Assembly (NCBI RefSeq): GCF_902459805.1
Contig: NZ_CABPST010000002.1
Span: 310,001-374,000 of the forward strand
Direction: 5' to 3'
DNA: 64,000 nt
DNA from: Pandoraea bronchicola
Lineage (GTDB): Bacteria > Pseudomonadota > Gammaproteobacteria > Burkholderiales > Burkholderiaceae
A program made the translations under genes and the position numbers. The notes under the pieces are model-generated. The model searched no databases. It was not told the DNA's origin and saw only the letters and a list, made by a program, of their open reading frames with translations. Shown here in pieces: positions 34,589-42,534 of this stretch (positions are counted from its first letter, which is position 1; each line of letters begins with the position of its first letter).

Positions 34589-35149
34589 TTAGGCAGCGAC
34601 CGGTTTGGTCCACTCGTTGCCGGCCATGAAGCCGTCGAGTTCGGTGTGAACGATGTGGTTGGTGTAGTTGCTCATCACCTTGGTCGCTACGCCCAGAATC
34701 ACTTCGAGGACGTTCTGACGCGTGTAGCCAGCAGCGAGAAACGCGTCGACTTCGGCGTCCGGGGCGAATCCCCGCTCGCGAACGACAAGCGATGTGAAGC
34801 GATGCAGCGCTTCGAGCTTTGCATCAGGCAGCGGTGTGCCGGCACGCAGTGCGGCGATCACACCTGTATCCATCTTGATCATCTTTGCCAACGCACTGTG
34901 TCCGGCCATGCAATAGTGGCAGTTGTTCTCGAAGTTCGACGTGAGGTAGACGACCTGCTGTTCGTGCGGTGTCAGTGTGCTTTTCGAGAACAGATCCCAC
35001 AGGGCCGAGTAGCCGGCCAGCAGTGCGGGCGACTCCGCCATGTGCGCCTGCAGGTTGGGAACGAAGCCGAAGGCGCGCTTCGTGGCTTCGAGGCTGGCCT
35101 TCGAGGCGGCCGGTGCGTTATCGATCGTGTAGGTTTGGAAGTTGCTCAT
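34589..35149 (-). CDS. Carboxymuconolactone decarboxylase/AhpD-like protein
   Basis: A 186-residue helical protein of the CMD family. The redox motif of AhpD is present: CHYCMAGH (C77, C80, H84). Members act as thiol-dependent peroxidase partners or, in other branches, as decarboxylases; the Cys pair favours redox work here. GGAG seven bases before the ATG ending at 35149 sets the start. First gene of the minus-strand set with a crotonase-fold enzyme, a peroxiredoxin-like protein and an SDR, so the promoter should be in 35150-35384. Confidence 0.88.
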   Translation of the reverse strand: MSNFQTYTIDNAPAASKASLEATKRAFGFVPNLQAHMAESPALLAGYSALWDLFSKSTLTPHEQQVVYLTSNFENNCHYCMAGHSALAKMIKMDTGVIAALRAGTPLPDAKLEALHRFTSLVVRERGFAPDAEVDAFLAAGYTRQNVLEVILGVATKVMSNYTNHIVHTELDGFMAGNEWTKPVAA

Positions 35150-35384
35150 CGTTTTGCTCCTGTGGGTTGACGATGAGCAAATGATGAAGGTCGACGCGTT
35201 TTCGAAGAAGGCGGGCACCGTCGATAACACTCATTCCTGAACGGCATAAAGCGGTGGTTGTGCCATTGACGTGCACATGCCCAAAGAAGGCAGTCTGCCT
35301 GACCCAACCGGATAGATGCCTCAATTCTGGTCGACCAGGCTTCGGCACATCACTGTCAGGTCAGGATAAGGGCGGGTATTTCAA

Positions 35385-35675
35385 ATGGGGCACGTAATGA
35401 AGCTGAGCGATGCGATCATCAATGTTTTTGAATTGGATGACGAGGCCACTGTTTATGCAGTTGAGCCGTGGGGGCCGGACTCGGAAGTCGCGTTGGTCCG
35501 TCACCCCGGAACTGAAGGTGTTCCGGAATTGGTTGTGGAAGCAGGGATGACGTATTTTCTAGAAGTGCATATCGTGCAACAGTTCTTGGAGGATTGGATC
35601 ACTCCATTGCGTGAGAAGCCGACTCTTCCAGCAATCGTCCAGAGAGTGATCGACTATGCGATCAATGATGCCTAG
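35385..35675 (+). CDS. Small acidic protein of unknown function
   Basis: A 96-residue acidic protein (or 92 from ATG 35397, MKLSDAIINVFELDD). No family is recognised. GC content is lower than in the core genes around it, fitting its place at the edge of the accessory region ending at tRNA-Leu. A classical terminator lies 130 bp downstream. Confidence 0.6.
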   Translation: MGHVMKLSDAIINVFELDDEATVYAVEPWGPDSEVALVRHPGTEGVPELVVEAGMTYFLEVHIVQQFLEDWITPLREKPTLPAIVQRVIDYAINDA

Positions 35676-35742
35676 GGCAAATTCCCTCGTGAGAGATAGG
35701 TCGACTTGACTGCCGAGCTTCCCGACTACAGATGTCCGCATC

Positions 35743-35757
35743 GGGTCGAAAGCGGAC
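35743..35757 (+). repeat. Copy 1 of a 15-bp direct repeat
   Basis: GGGTCGAAAGCGGAC occurs here and at 39815-39829 in the same direction, bracketing about 4 kb that includes the nuclease-NTPase gene. It may be a remnant of a dispersed intergenic repeat. Confidence 0.55.
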
Positions 35758-35803
35758 ATCCAACCCGCTCAATACGTCCCGCCGCACTCCCCGCCCCCCA
35801 TAT

Positions 35804-35826
35804 AGCCCGCTCCCGCGGGCTTTTTT
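35804..35826 (+). terminator. Intrinsic terminator
   Basis: AGCCCGC (35804-35810), loop TCCC, and GCGGGCT (35815-35821), running into six T residues (35821-35826). It terminates plus-strand transcription from the small gene ending at 35675. Confidence 0.85.
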
Positions 35827-35885
35827 GTGCACACCGTTATATTACGGCTCGGCCTGACATCGACCGGAAGCGTCCATTTGGTCAC

Positions 35886-36446
35886 TCACATTCGCTTGAT
35901 CTCGATCGACTGCAGGCGGATGGCCCCATTTTTTTTCGCGAAAATGAACTGCGGGCCCACAAAAATCCAATCGTACGGACCCCGTTCGCACAACGACGGG
36001 GTCCATACGAGATCATCCGATAGTGCCTGCTCAACGTTATATCGTAATCTCTGAGACACGTCGGCAATCGTGGCGCCGACCTTCACGCCGTTGGGCATGA
36101 CCGCGCCCGACCCCGTTGCCACAATCATTTCGACTTCCTGAGATGCGAGCTTCAGATTAATCGATAAACCTCGATAGGTTTGTTGTTCCACTCGGTATGG
36201 CCCGGCACTTCCCGGAACCGAGAAAATGCGTACCCGGTGAGGTTTCCCAATGGCCCGCTCGACAGCAGCTCTTCCGTCCCGGTAGTGCACGTTTGCAATC
36301 GCGAGATCGATTTGCGGAAAGCAGTATTCGCTTGCAGATGCAGCCGCCGCAGGAAGTGCCCATAGTGCAGCAGAGAGTCCCAGCGCCATAAGCACGGAAT
36401 GGGTGCAGCCAGTATTGAGGCTGCCGAATGCAGCGCGTATCGCCAT
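35886..36446 (-). CDS. Exported protein of unknown function
   Basis: A 186-residue protein. A hydrophobic segment near residues 17-37 (HSVLMALGLSAALWALPAAA) followed by ASA makes a signal peptide, so it is periplasmic or secreted. The mature part has two Cys (EYCFPQ and SLCERG) that may pair. I do not recognise the family. Start is the ATG ending at 36446; a later Met just before the hydrophobic core is an alternative. It is oriented away from the nuclease-NTPase gene, with a terminator-like hairpin upstream. Confidence 0.65.
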   Translation of the reverse strand: MAIRAAFGSLNTGCTHSVLMALGLSAALWALPAAAASASEYCFPQIDLAIANVHYRDGRAAVERAIGKPHRVRIFSVPGSAGPYRVEQQTYRGLSINLKLASQEVEMIVATGSGAVMPNGVKVGATIADVSQRLRYNVEQALSDDLVWTPSLCERGPYDWIFVGPQFIFAKKNGAIRLQSIEIKRM

Positions 36447-37081
36447 TTCGATTTCCAGTCGATGGACCGATGGCAGTTTATATGGCGCGTCTGGTGCGGG
36501 CCAACCAGGGCGCTGCAACCTTCGTAACGCATGCAACTCATTTCTTTGCGCCTGATGTAGCGGCATGACCTCTTCGGAGAAACTCGACCGCCCGTTGCGA
36601 AACAAAAACGCCCAAACCGCCCCGCTTGGTCTTCCAAAGCCCGCCCCGAGCGGGCTTTTTTACACCCGCGCTCTCTGCGCTTTTTCAATTGCGTACCCAT
36701 CGTCGGCGCCGCGGCGCAAAAATGGATCCGTCATCTCGAAATCGCTCGGCGTCGGTAGTCGGCCATGAGCGGCCCTTCGTGATCGCCGTTAGCGGTCGTT
36801 TGAGCGACGGCTAAGCATCGATCCGCGGTCTTTCCACCGTCCGATGACAGCAAGGTCGTCACCTACTAAATTGCCTTTCAGCAACATCGCAAATTTGTCG
36901 AAGAAATGGTCGCGCAGATAGGGCCTGCCGTCGACGTTGCAACCCATCTTGATCAACTTCGGGCCCATTGACTCAATGGACAGGCGATCGCACTAACCTA
37001 CGGCGCAGATATAATCTCGCACTATCTGCAGTCTAATAGACGCTCAAAAACACTACAACGCACGAACAACGGGACCTTGAG
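36447..37081. other. 635-bp gap upstream of the nuclease-NTPase gene
   Basis: No gene is supported. It holds an intrinsic terminator (36636-36661) and a perfect sigma-70 type -10 hexamer TATAAT at 37010-37015 with no good -35 at 17 bp, 67 bases before the start codon of the nuclease-NTPase gene. No copy of the tRNA-Leu 3' end was found here. Composition shifts to AT-rich towards the right end. Confidence 0.5.
36636..36661 (+). terminator. Intrinsic terminator
   Basis: AAAGCCCGC (36636-36644), loop CCCGA, and GCGGGCTTT (36650-36658), continuing to T at 36661. No plus-strand gene ends just before it, so it may insulate the downstream gene from read-through. Confidence 0.75.
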
Positions 37082-39550
37082 ATGACCCCTCACGACGCCG
37101 CCACGAACTTGGCCGCAACTTGTAAAACGAGAGACTTGAACGAAGCGGATACCCGGCACCAGATAATCGACCGCATCCTGCACGAAGTCCTCAGTTGGCC
37201 TCGGACGCGTACAAAATGCGAGATGTATATAAAAGAAGGATTTGCCGACTACGTCTTGGTCGGGGCAAATGAGGTTCCTATTTTTTTCGTAGAGGCCAAG
37301 AAAGAAGGTGCCTATTTTGAGCTTCCACAAGTCATCTATGCCAAAGGCCGTCAATCATCACATGTCTCAATAAAAACGCTGTTGACCGTTCCTGAAATCA
37401 ACGAAGCGATGCATCAGGTTCAGCAGTACTGTGTGAATAAAGGTTGTGAGTTCGCAGCAGTTACCAACGGTCATGTTTGGGTAATTTTTCGCACATTCAA
37501 ACTTCGCCAGGACTGGCGCACTCTGAACGCATTCGTAATACGGTCGATTGATTACTTCGAGCAAGAGTTCGCGGATGCGCTACGTTGGTTGGCATACGAC
37601 TCAATCGTCTCAACCGATTCGATCAACAAGCTATTGTCCACCGATCGAGAATCCAATAAGCCACGCTATTTCCCAAAGGAAGACGTTGGTGTGTATAAAA
37701 CCCTCGTGGATACAAACGAGTATGCCCGACTCCTCCGACCCATCACTGATCGCTATTTTGGTGTCATTGATGCAGATGATAGCGACTTCATGGATCATTG
37801 TTATGTTTCGGAGAGAGCTTACGATGCTGTCTTTGAAGCAACCAGGGAAAAAATAGTCGATTCCATAACTCCGTATCTTCACCAATTCGGAGTGACCGAT
37901 TTTTCGGACAACGGCAATGGCGGGGAGTTTGGCGAACGACTTGAGAAAAACATTATAAAAACGAAAGGAACGGATGTCGTCATTCTTTTCGGCAGCAAAG
38001 GAGTTGGAAAGTCGACATTTCTGAAGCGTCTGGTGAACTACGGGCAGCCAGATCTGGTAAAAAACAATGCAATCATCTGTATTGTTGATCTGTTGAGCAC
38101 GCTTCAAGACACCTCAGAAATAGCAAAGACGGTGTGGGAGAAGATTGTAACTGAATTAGACCACGACCATTTGCTAGATAGCAACGCGACATGCCTGTCG
38201 ACAATATTCAACGAGTTGTATGACTCCGCGTTGAAGACTGATCTATACGGGCTGCGCCCCAACACTGAAGCTTTCCATGCTGCGCTCAATCCGCTTGTTA
38301 GAGAGTGGCGGCAGAACGGACCTCTCTGTGCCACCCAGCTTGCCAAGCATAATCGTGCTCAGAACCGTGTTCCCGTTATCATTATCGACAACACGGATCA
38401 GTTCTCTTACGAGCAGCAAGAGTTTTGTTTTTCCCTTGCGCAGGATGTCGCGAAGAAGCTCGAATGCCTCGTCGTGATTTCAATGCGAGAAGAACGGTTC
38501 TATCAGTCTTCGCTCCATGGTTTGCTCGATGCTTACCAAAACTCTGGGTTTCACATCACTGCGCCTTCGCCGCGTGATGTATTCTTGCGGCGCATAACTT
38601 ATGTGAGAGGTTTGCTCTCCGCGAGTCGAGAGGAGCGTGAGCGACTCAAAATCTTCATTCCCGACGGCGACGAGCGAATCAAAGGTATCGTTAGCCTATT
38701 GGATGTCCTGCGCGCCGAATTTGAAGCTCCTAATTCGCACTTGGCGTCAATCTTAATTGCATGCGCTCATGGGAATATTCGGCTCGCTCTAGATTTGTTT
38801 AGAGGGTTTATCCTATCTGGGTACACAAACGTTAGGGAAATTACATCGACATCCAATCTTTGGAAATTCCAAGTTCATCAGGTATTGCGCCCACTAATGA
38901 TTCCGCAGCGATTCTTTTACGAAGAGGATGTAAGTCACATCATTAACATTTTTCAGGTTCGATCAAAAACGCGCGGCTCTCATTTTACCGGGCTTCGAAT
39001 TCTTAATAAACTAACTGAGAATCAAGATCCAACGAACCTCCCTTTTCTTCCGATCGCCTTCGTTCAGGAGGAATTTGTTGATATCTTCAAAATGCGCGAC
39101 GATTTTGTGCGGTGCGTCGACAAATTTCTAAAAATGGGGATGATTGAGGCAAACAATCGGCTGGACGAATATTCGGATAATCTTGATTCCATTCGCATTA
39201 CAGAATTTGGCGCTTTTGTTCTGAAGGATCTATATAAAAGATTTACATATATCGAGCTTGTATGCGGAGATTGCGCAGTATTCGATCGGCGCACGGCTTC
39301 TGAGATTGCAACAATTACAGCCGATGAATATCGACTGTTTAATCTTAATAAGCGCCTTGAGCGAGTAAAGAAGCGACTCGAAAAAACGCAGATATTCCTA
39401 AACTATTTGAGAGAGCAGGAGCTCAGTGAACTAGCTGCGTTAGGCGCAACAGGCGCAAGTGAGTTTATGCCCGCAGCACTGGCTGCATTCAATAACGAGC
39501 GAGAAACCGTGCTGCAAAGCGCGAGCAGGAGCGTTCGCAAAAAGCCATGA
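37082..39550 (+). CDS. HsdR-type PD-(D/E)xK nuclease domain fused to P-loop NTPase (candidate defence protein)
   Basis: An 822-residue soluble protein in AT-rich DNA. Residues about 15-140 match the N-terminal nuclease domain of type I restriction HsdR: NEADTRHQIIDRIL, then ADYVLV (D56), VEAKK (E71, K73) and a Q-motif helix (HQVQQY), followed by AAVTNGHVWVIF. Residues about 295-600 are a P-loop NTPase: Walker A GSKGVGKST (304-312), Walker B PVIIIDNTDQ (D436), and an arginine in VISMREERF (R469) that could be a sensor. The next part looks like a winged helix (FVRCVDKFLKMGMIEA), and the end is a charged coiled coil (LERVKKRLEKTQIF). There is no helicase motor, methylase or specificity subunit nearby, so it is not an ordinary type I system. 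It resembles STAND-like defence effectors, with a short C-terminus in place of repeats. Only cargo gene next to the integrase. Confidence 0.85.
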   Translation: MTPHDAATNLAATCKTRDLNEADTRHQIIDRILHEVLSWPRTRTKCEMYIKEGFADYVLVGANEVPIFFVEAKKEGAYFELPQVIYAKGRQSSHVSIKTLLTVPEINEAMHQVQQYCVNKGCEFAAVTNGHVWVIFRTFKLRQDWRTLNAFVIRSIDYFEQEFADALRWLAYDSIVSTDSINKLLSTDRESNKPRYFPKEDVGVYKTLVDTNEYARLLRPITDRYFGVIDADDSDFMDHCYVSERAYDAVFEATREKIVDSITPYLHQFGVTDFSDNGNGGEFGERLEKNIIKTKGTDVVILFGSKGVGKSTFLKRLVNYGQPDLVKNNAIICIVDLLSTLQDTSEIAKTVWEKIVTELDHDHLLDSNATCLSTIFNELYDSALKTDLYGLRPNTEAFHAALNPLVREWRQNGPLCATQLAKHNRAQNRVPVIIIDNTDQFSYEQQEFCFSLAQDVAKKLECLVVISMREERFYQSSLHGLLDAYQNSGFHITAPSPRDVFLRRITYVRGLLSASREERERLKIFIPDGDERIKGIVSLLDVLRAEFEAPNSHLASILIACAHGNIRLALDLFRGFILSGYTNVREITSTSNLWKFQVHQVLRPLMIPQRFFYEEDVSHIINIFQVRSKTRGSHFTGLRILNKLTENQDPTNLPFLPIAFVQEEFVDIFKMRDDFVRCVDKFLKMGMIEANNRLDEYSDNLDSIRITEFGAFVLKDLYKRFTYIELVCGDCAVFDRRTASEIATITADEYRLFNLNKRLERVKKRLEKTQIFLNYLREQELSELAALGATGASEFMPAALAAFNNERETVLQSASRSVRKKP

Positions 39551-39960
39551 ATCCTGCAGATCGACCGCTAGCTCCATCAACACCGCATTAGTCGATCGTC
39601 TAGTCCAACGGCGGCGAGGTGGCGCTCGCGTCATGGGCGTCTCTAGTAGGCGCTAGCGCCCAGCCGGCTGGTCTTCGCACGGATACCCTGTGCGTGGTGA
39701 TATTTATTTGGTGCTGTTCGCATGCGCAGACGCATTGTGGCCGATGGACATCTGAACGGCTGTTCCGAAGATGAGCGTGGCCGTCCGGCGTCGGACACTT
39801 CGAACGACCACAATGGGTCGAAAGCGGACTACCCGAAGCCCGAGAGCAACGCCCCCCATAGCCTCCCTCCCTACGGATGATCAACTTGCGCTCCTACCAA
39901 TCAAAATTTGACGAAATTCAGACTGGCGGAGTGGCGGCAGCGCCGATATGTCTTCGGCTA
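39551..39960. other. 410-bp gap between the nuclease-NTPase gene and the integrase
   Basis: No gene seen. It contains a perfect 12-bp palindrome GGCGCTAGCGCC at 39649-39660 and the second copy of the 15-bp repeat (39815-39829). No classical terminator follows either convergent gene. Confidence 0.45.
39815..39829 (+). repeat. Copy 2 of a 15-bp direct repeat
   Basis: GGGTCGAAAGCGGAC, identical to 35743-35757. Flanking text differs beyond the 15 bp. Confidence 0.55.
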
Positions 39961-40965
39961 TTAACCCAGGCGTCCCGCGATATCTGTTGCCGTCGCGTTG
40001 TAATAGGTCATAAGTTCAGAAATGTTCCTATGGCCAGTCATTCTGGCCAAATCAAGTGGCTGCAATTTTTTCGCTAGGCGCGTGATCGCTTCGTGGCGGG
40101 TATCGTGAAACGTTACGTCTGGGATCTGCGCCCTGTCGCGTGCCTTTCGGAAGAGTGCGTCACGGCTGGACGTAGACAGAGCGAACAGTGCTTCGCCCTT
40201 TTCCACAGCCGGAAGCATCTTCAGGAGCTCGATTGCCCGGGAGGACAACGGTACATTTCGCGCCGTACCATTCTTGGTCATCGGCAGGCGTGCAAATTTG
40301 CCCTTGTAGTTCACCGACGAAGCCGTAAGTGTCAGGATTTCGCTTGAACGCATGGCTGTTTCTATCGCAAAGAGGAACGCCACAGCTACGCGTTGCATTG
40401 GCGTCTCGACAGGCAGTCCCTCTTCGTATCCCATGCTGGTGAGTAGTGCCTCGATTTCCTCTTCGGATATCAATCGCTCGCGGCCCGGCGGTTCCGCAGG
40501 ACGTTTTACTTCGGCCATGGGATTCGTTACGAGCCATCCCCATTCTTTCCGAGCCACAAGAAATGCATGCGACATAAGCGACATTTCTCGCGAGGTCGAT
40601 GATCCGGAGACTTCACGCATCCGAGCGTCGCGCCACGCGGCAATATGACTGGGTCGTAGTTCCGCCAGCTTGATCTCCGCGAACTTCCGCCCACCTATCT
40701 CTTTGCTTCCGATCAACGGAAGACGAAGCTTTTCCCACCTTGCCCCGCGTTTCGTCGGGCTCACCTTGAGTTCATACTCCCGCAGCACGTCGCCAACGGT
40801 AAGCGTCTTACTACCAAAACCATCGGCGATGGACCGCAGTTCGGTCTCTCGCTTCGCGCTCCACGCCGCCGCAGCAGCCTTCGTGTCGAACGTGCGACTG
40901 TCACGCACACCGTTCTGCTTTACCTGTGCTCGCCAACCTTTCGAAGTCTTCGTAATCGATGCCAT
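39961..40965 (-). CDS. Tyrosine recombinase (phage/island integrase)
   Basis: A 334-residue integrase. The N-terminal arm-binding domain (MASITKTSKGWRAQVKQNG, about 1-60) and SAM-like core-binding domain (to about 160) precede the catalytic domain with its set of residues: R206 (ETAMRSSEI), K231 (MTKNGT), H287 and R290 (FHDTRHE), H312 (TGHRN) and nucleophile Y321 or Y322 (MTYYN). It appears intact. It is transcribed away from tRNA-Leu(UAG), whose 3' end is 190 bp upstream; tRNA 3' ends are the usual attB of such enzymes. Three 11-bp repeats just before its start may be recombinase arm sites or a control site. Confidence 0.93.
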   Translation of the reverse strand: MASITKTSKGWRAQVKQNGVRDSRTFDTKAAAAAWSAKRETELRSIADGFGSKTLTVGDVLREYELKVSPTKRGARWEKLRLPLIGSKEIGGRKFAEIKLAELRPSHIAAWRDARMREVSGSSTSREMSLMSHAFLVARKEWGWLVTNPMAEVKRPAEPPGRERLISEEEIEALLTSMGYEEGLPVETPMQRVAVAFLFAIETAMRSSEILTLTASSVNYKGKFARLPMTKNGTARNVPLSSRAIELLKMLPAVEKGEALFALSTSSRDALFRKARDRAQIPDVTFHDTRHEAITRLAKKLQPLDLARMTGHRNISELMTYYNATATDIAGRLG

Positions 40966-40969
40966 TTTT

Positions 40970-41002
40970 TGGGGCCGAGTTGGGGCCCCAATGGGGCCGA
41001 CC
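40970..41002. repeat. Three tandem 11-bp repeats before the integrase
   Basis: TGGGGCCGAGT, TGGGGCCCCAA and TGGGGCCGACC lie in tandem at 40970-41002, starting 4 bases from the integrase start codon. The shared core is TGGGGCC with an 11-bp pitch. Their place and phasing suit binding of a protein, either integrase arm sites or a repressor. Confidence 0.6.
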
Positions 41003-41154
41003 CATCGATTTTAGGTTTGAAGAGGTGAGATTTTGCGCCTCGGACGAACAATCGGAATTCACGCAAAGAACCCCGCCAAGCCTTACAGGCAGGTCGTTTG
41101 CGAGATATTGCGGGAAGAAGTGAGACCTACGTAACCGATGCCAAAACGGGGAGT

Positions 41155-41241
41155 TGGTGCGAGGAAGGGGACTCGAACCCCTACACCCTTGCGGGCGTCA
41201 GGACCTAAACCTGGTGCGTCTACCAATTTCGCCATCCTCGC
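41155..41241 (-). tRNA. tRNA-Leu (anticodon UAG)
   Basis: The minus strand reads from GCGAGGATGGCGAAATTGG at 41241 to CCTCGCACCA at 41155: 87 nt with encoded CCA. The acceptor arms GCGAGGA and TCCTCGC pair, the anticodon loop is TTTAGGT (anticodon TAG), a long variable arm (GACGCCCGCAAGGGTGT) marks a class II leucine tRNA, and the T arm reads GGTTCGAGTCC. Its 3' end points at the integrase, making it the likely integration site. Confidence 0.96.
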
Positions 41242-41535
41242 AGCCCGTGGGCGTCGTCACCTTTGTGAGGCAACGGCATCCCGGCATCGGGTCGACGGCA
41301 TGCGGTCCTGTCGGACATGAAAAGGGGCGACTCGTCGCCCCCGCTGCATGCGTCAAAGCAGGCGAGCATTCTACACGAAGGGAATCTGACCGGCAATCTC
41401 ATACAACGCCCATCCCCTCTCTCCCGCCCCTCAAGCCCGCAATGCTAGAATTCGCACCAATTCATGGCATTTGCCCCCGGTTGCGCGCCCGCGCACCCAC
41501 CTCCGGGCACCTGACCAAACCGATACCCCATTCGC

Positions 41536-42411
41536 ATGCAACCCCACGAGACCGCCGACGATTCCCCCGGCACCCACGTCAGCCCCGCGCAAGTCAACGA
41601 CTATTGCCGCCAGAAAGCAGGCCCTCCCGGCTCCGCACTCTATTACGCGCTGCTCCAACTGCCGCCGTCCAAGCGCGACGCCGCCTATGCCGCCCACGCC
41701 TTCTGTCAGGAAGTCGCCGACATTCACGCCGCCGTTCATGACCCCGGCGTCGCCCACGCAAAGCTCGACTGGTGGCGTCAGGAACTCGCGCGACTCTTCA
41801 CCGGCACCCCGGCACACCCCGTCACCCGCGCACTGGCCCCCGTCGTCAAAAACAGCGGCATCACTCGCGCCGCGTTCGAAGCCGTCTTGCATGGCGCCGA
41901 GATGGATCTCTCCCAGATGCGCTATCTCGACTTCGCCGGGCTCACTCACTACTGCGACGCCGCCGGCGGCGCACCCGCCGAACTCGTCTCGCACATCTAC
42001 GGGTTCGACGCCCCACAGACCCCCACCCTCGCCCGCAGCCTCGGCCAAGCCATCACCCTCGGCCGTCGCGTCTCCGACGCCGGTGTCGACGCGCGCGCCG
42101 GATACGTCTACTTCCCCATCGACGAGTTGCAACGCTTCGGCGTCACCGCTGCCGATCTGCAAAACGGCAAGTATTCCCCCGCCTTCGTGGAGCTCATGAA
42201 GTTCCAACACGCCCGCGCGCGTCAAGCCATCGCCACGGCAGCAGCGGCCATCCCCAAACAAGACCGCCGCAAGCAAAAGCCACTACTCGCCCTCGCCGCG
42301 CTGCAATTGGCACTGATGGACGAAGTCGCCGCCAGCGACTATCAAGTGCTGCATCAACGCATCGATCTCACGCCGCTGCGCAAATTCTGGCGTGCCTGGC
42401 GCGCTCGCTGA
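41536..42411 (+). CDS. Squalene/phytoene synthase-fold protein with degenerate first Asp motif
   Basis: A 291-residue all-helical protein of the squalene/phytoene synthase superfamily. In active enzymes two Asp-rich motifs bind Mg-diphosphate. Here the first, normally DDIxD, reads ADIHA (61-65), while the second keeps Asp at both ends (DAGVD, 181-185). The stretch LDWWRQELARLFTGTPAHPV recalls the NDUFAF6-type branch, a mitochondrial complex I assembly factor that is a presumed pseudo-enzyme. So condensation of prenyl diphosphates is doubtful. No other terpenoid gene is adjacent. Start at ATG 41536 has no strong ribosome binding site. Confidence 0.78.
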   Translation: MQPHETADDSPGTHVSPAQVNDYCRQKAGPPGSALYYALLQLPPSKRDAAYAAHAFCQEVADIHAAVHDPGVAHAKLDWWRQELARLFTGTPAHPVTRALAPVVKNSGITRAAFEAVLHGAEMDLSQMRYLDFAGLTHYCDAAGGAPAELVSHIYGFDAPQTPTLARSLGQAITLGRRVSDAGVDARAGYVYFPIDELQRFGVTAADLQNGKYSPAFVELMKFQHARARQAIATAAAAIPKQDRRKQKPLLALAALQLALMDEVAASDYQVLHQRIDLTPLRKFWRAWRAR

Positions 42412-42443
42412 ACACGCCTCAACTCACTCCCCGATCGCTCACA

Positions 42444-42475
42444 GATCCGCGACATCGACCGACGATTCGCGGATC
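42444..42475. terminator. GC hairpin between convergent genes
   Basis: GATCCGCGA (42444-42452) and TCGCGGATC (42467-42475) pair perfectly over 9 bp with a 14-base loop, between the phytoene-synthase-fold gene and the DUF1501 gene. It could serve both strands; there is no T-run. Confidence 0.45.
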
Positions 42476-42534
42476 CCGCAAGCGGACCACCATCACGCGC
42501 ATCCACACCGCACCAAGTCCGCCACACCAACCCT

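Noticed and set aside
37082-39550. Type I restriction system (HsdR)
   Set aside because: Only the N-terminal nuclease domain matches; no helicase motifs and no HsdM or HsdS gene are nearby.
40966-41154. A second tRNA or attachment-site copy between integrase and tRNA-Leu
   Set aside because: No cloverleaf and no repeat of the tRNA 3' end were found in this stretch.
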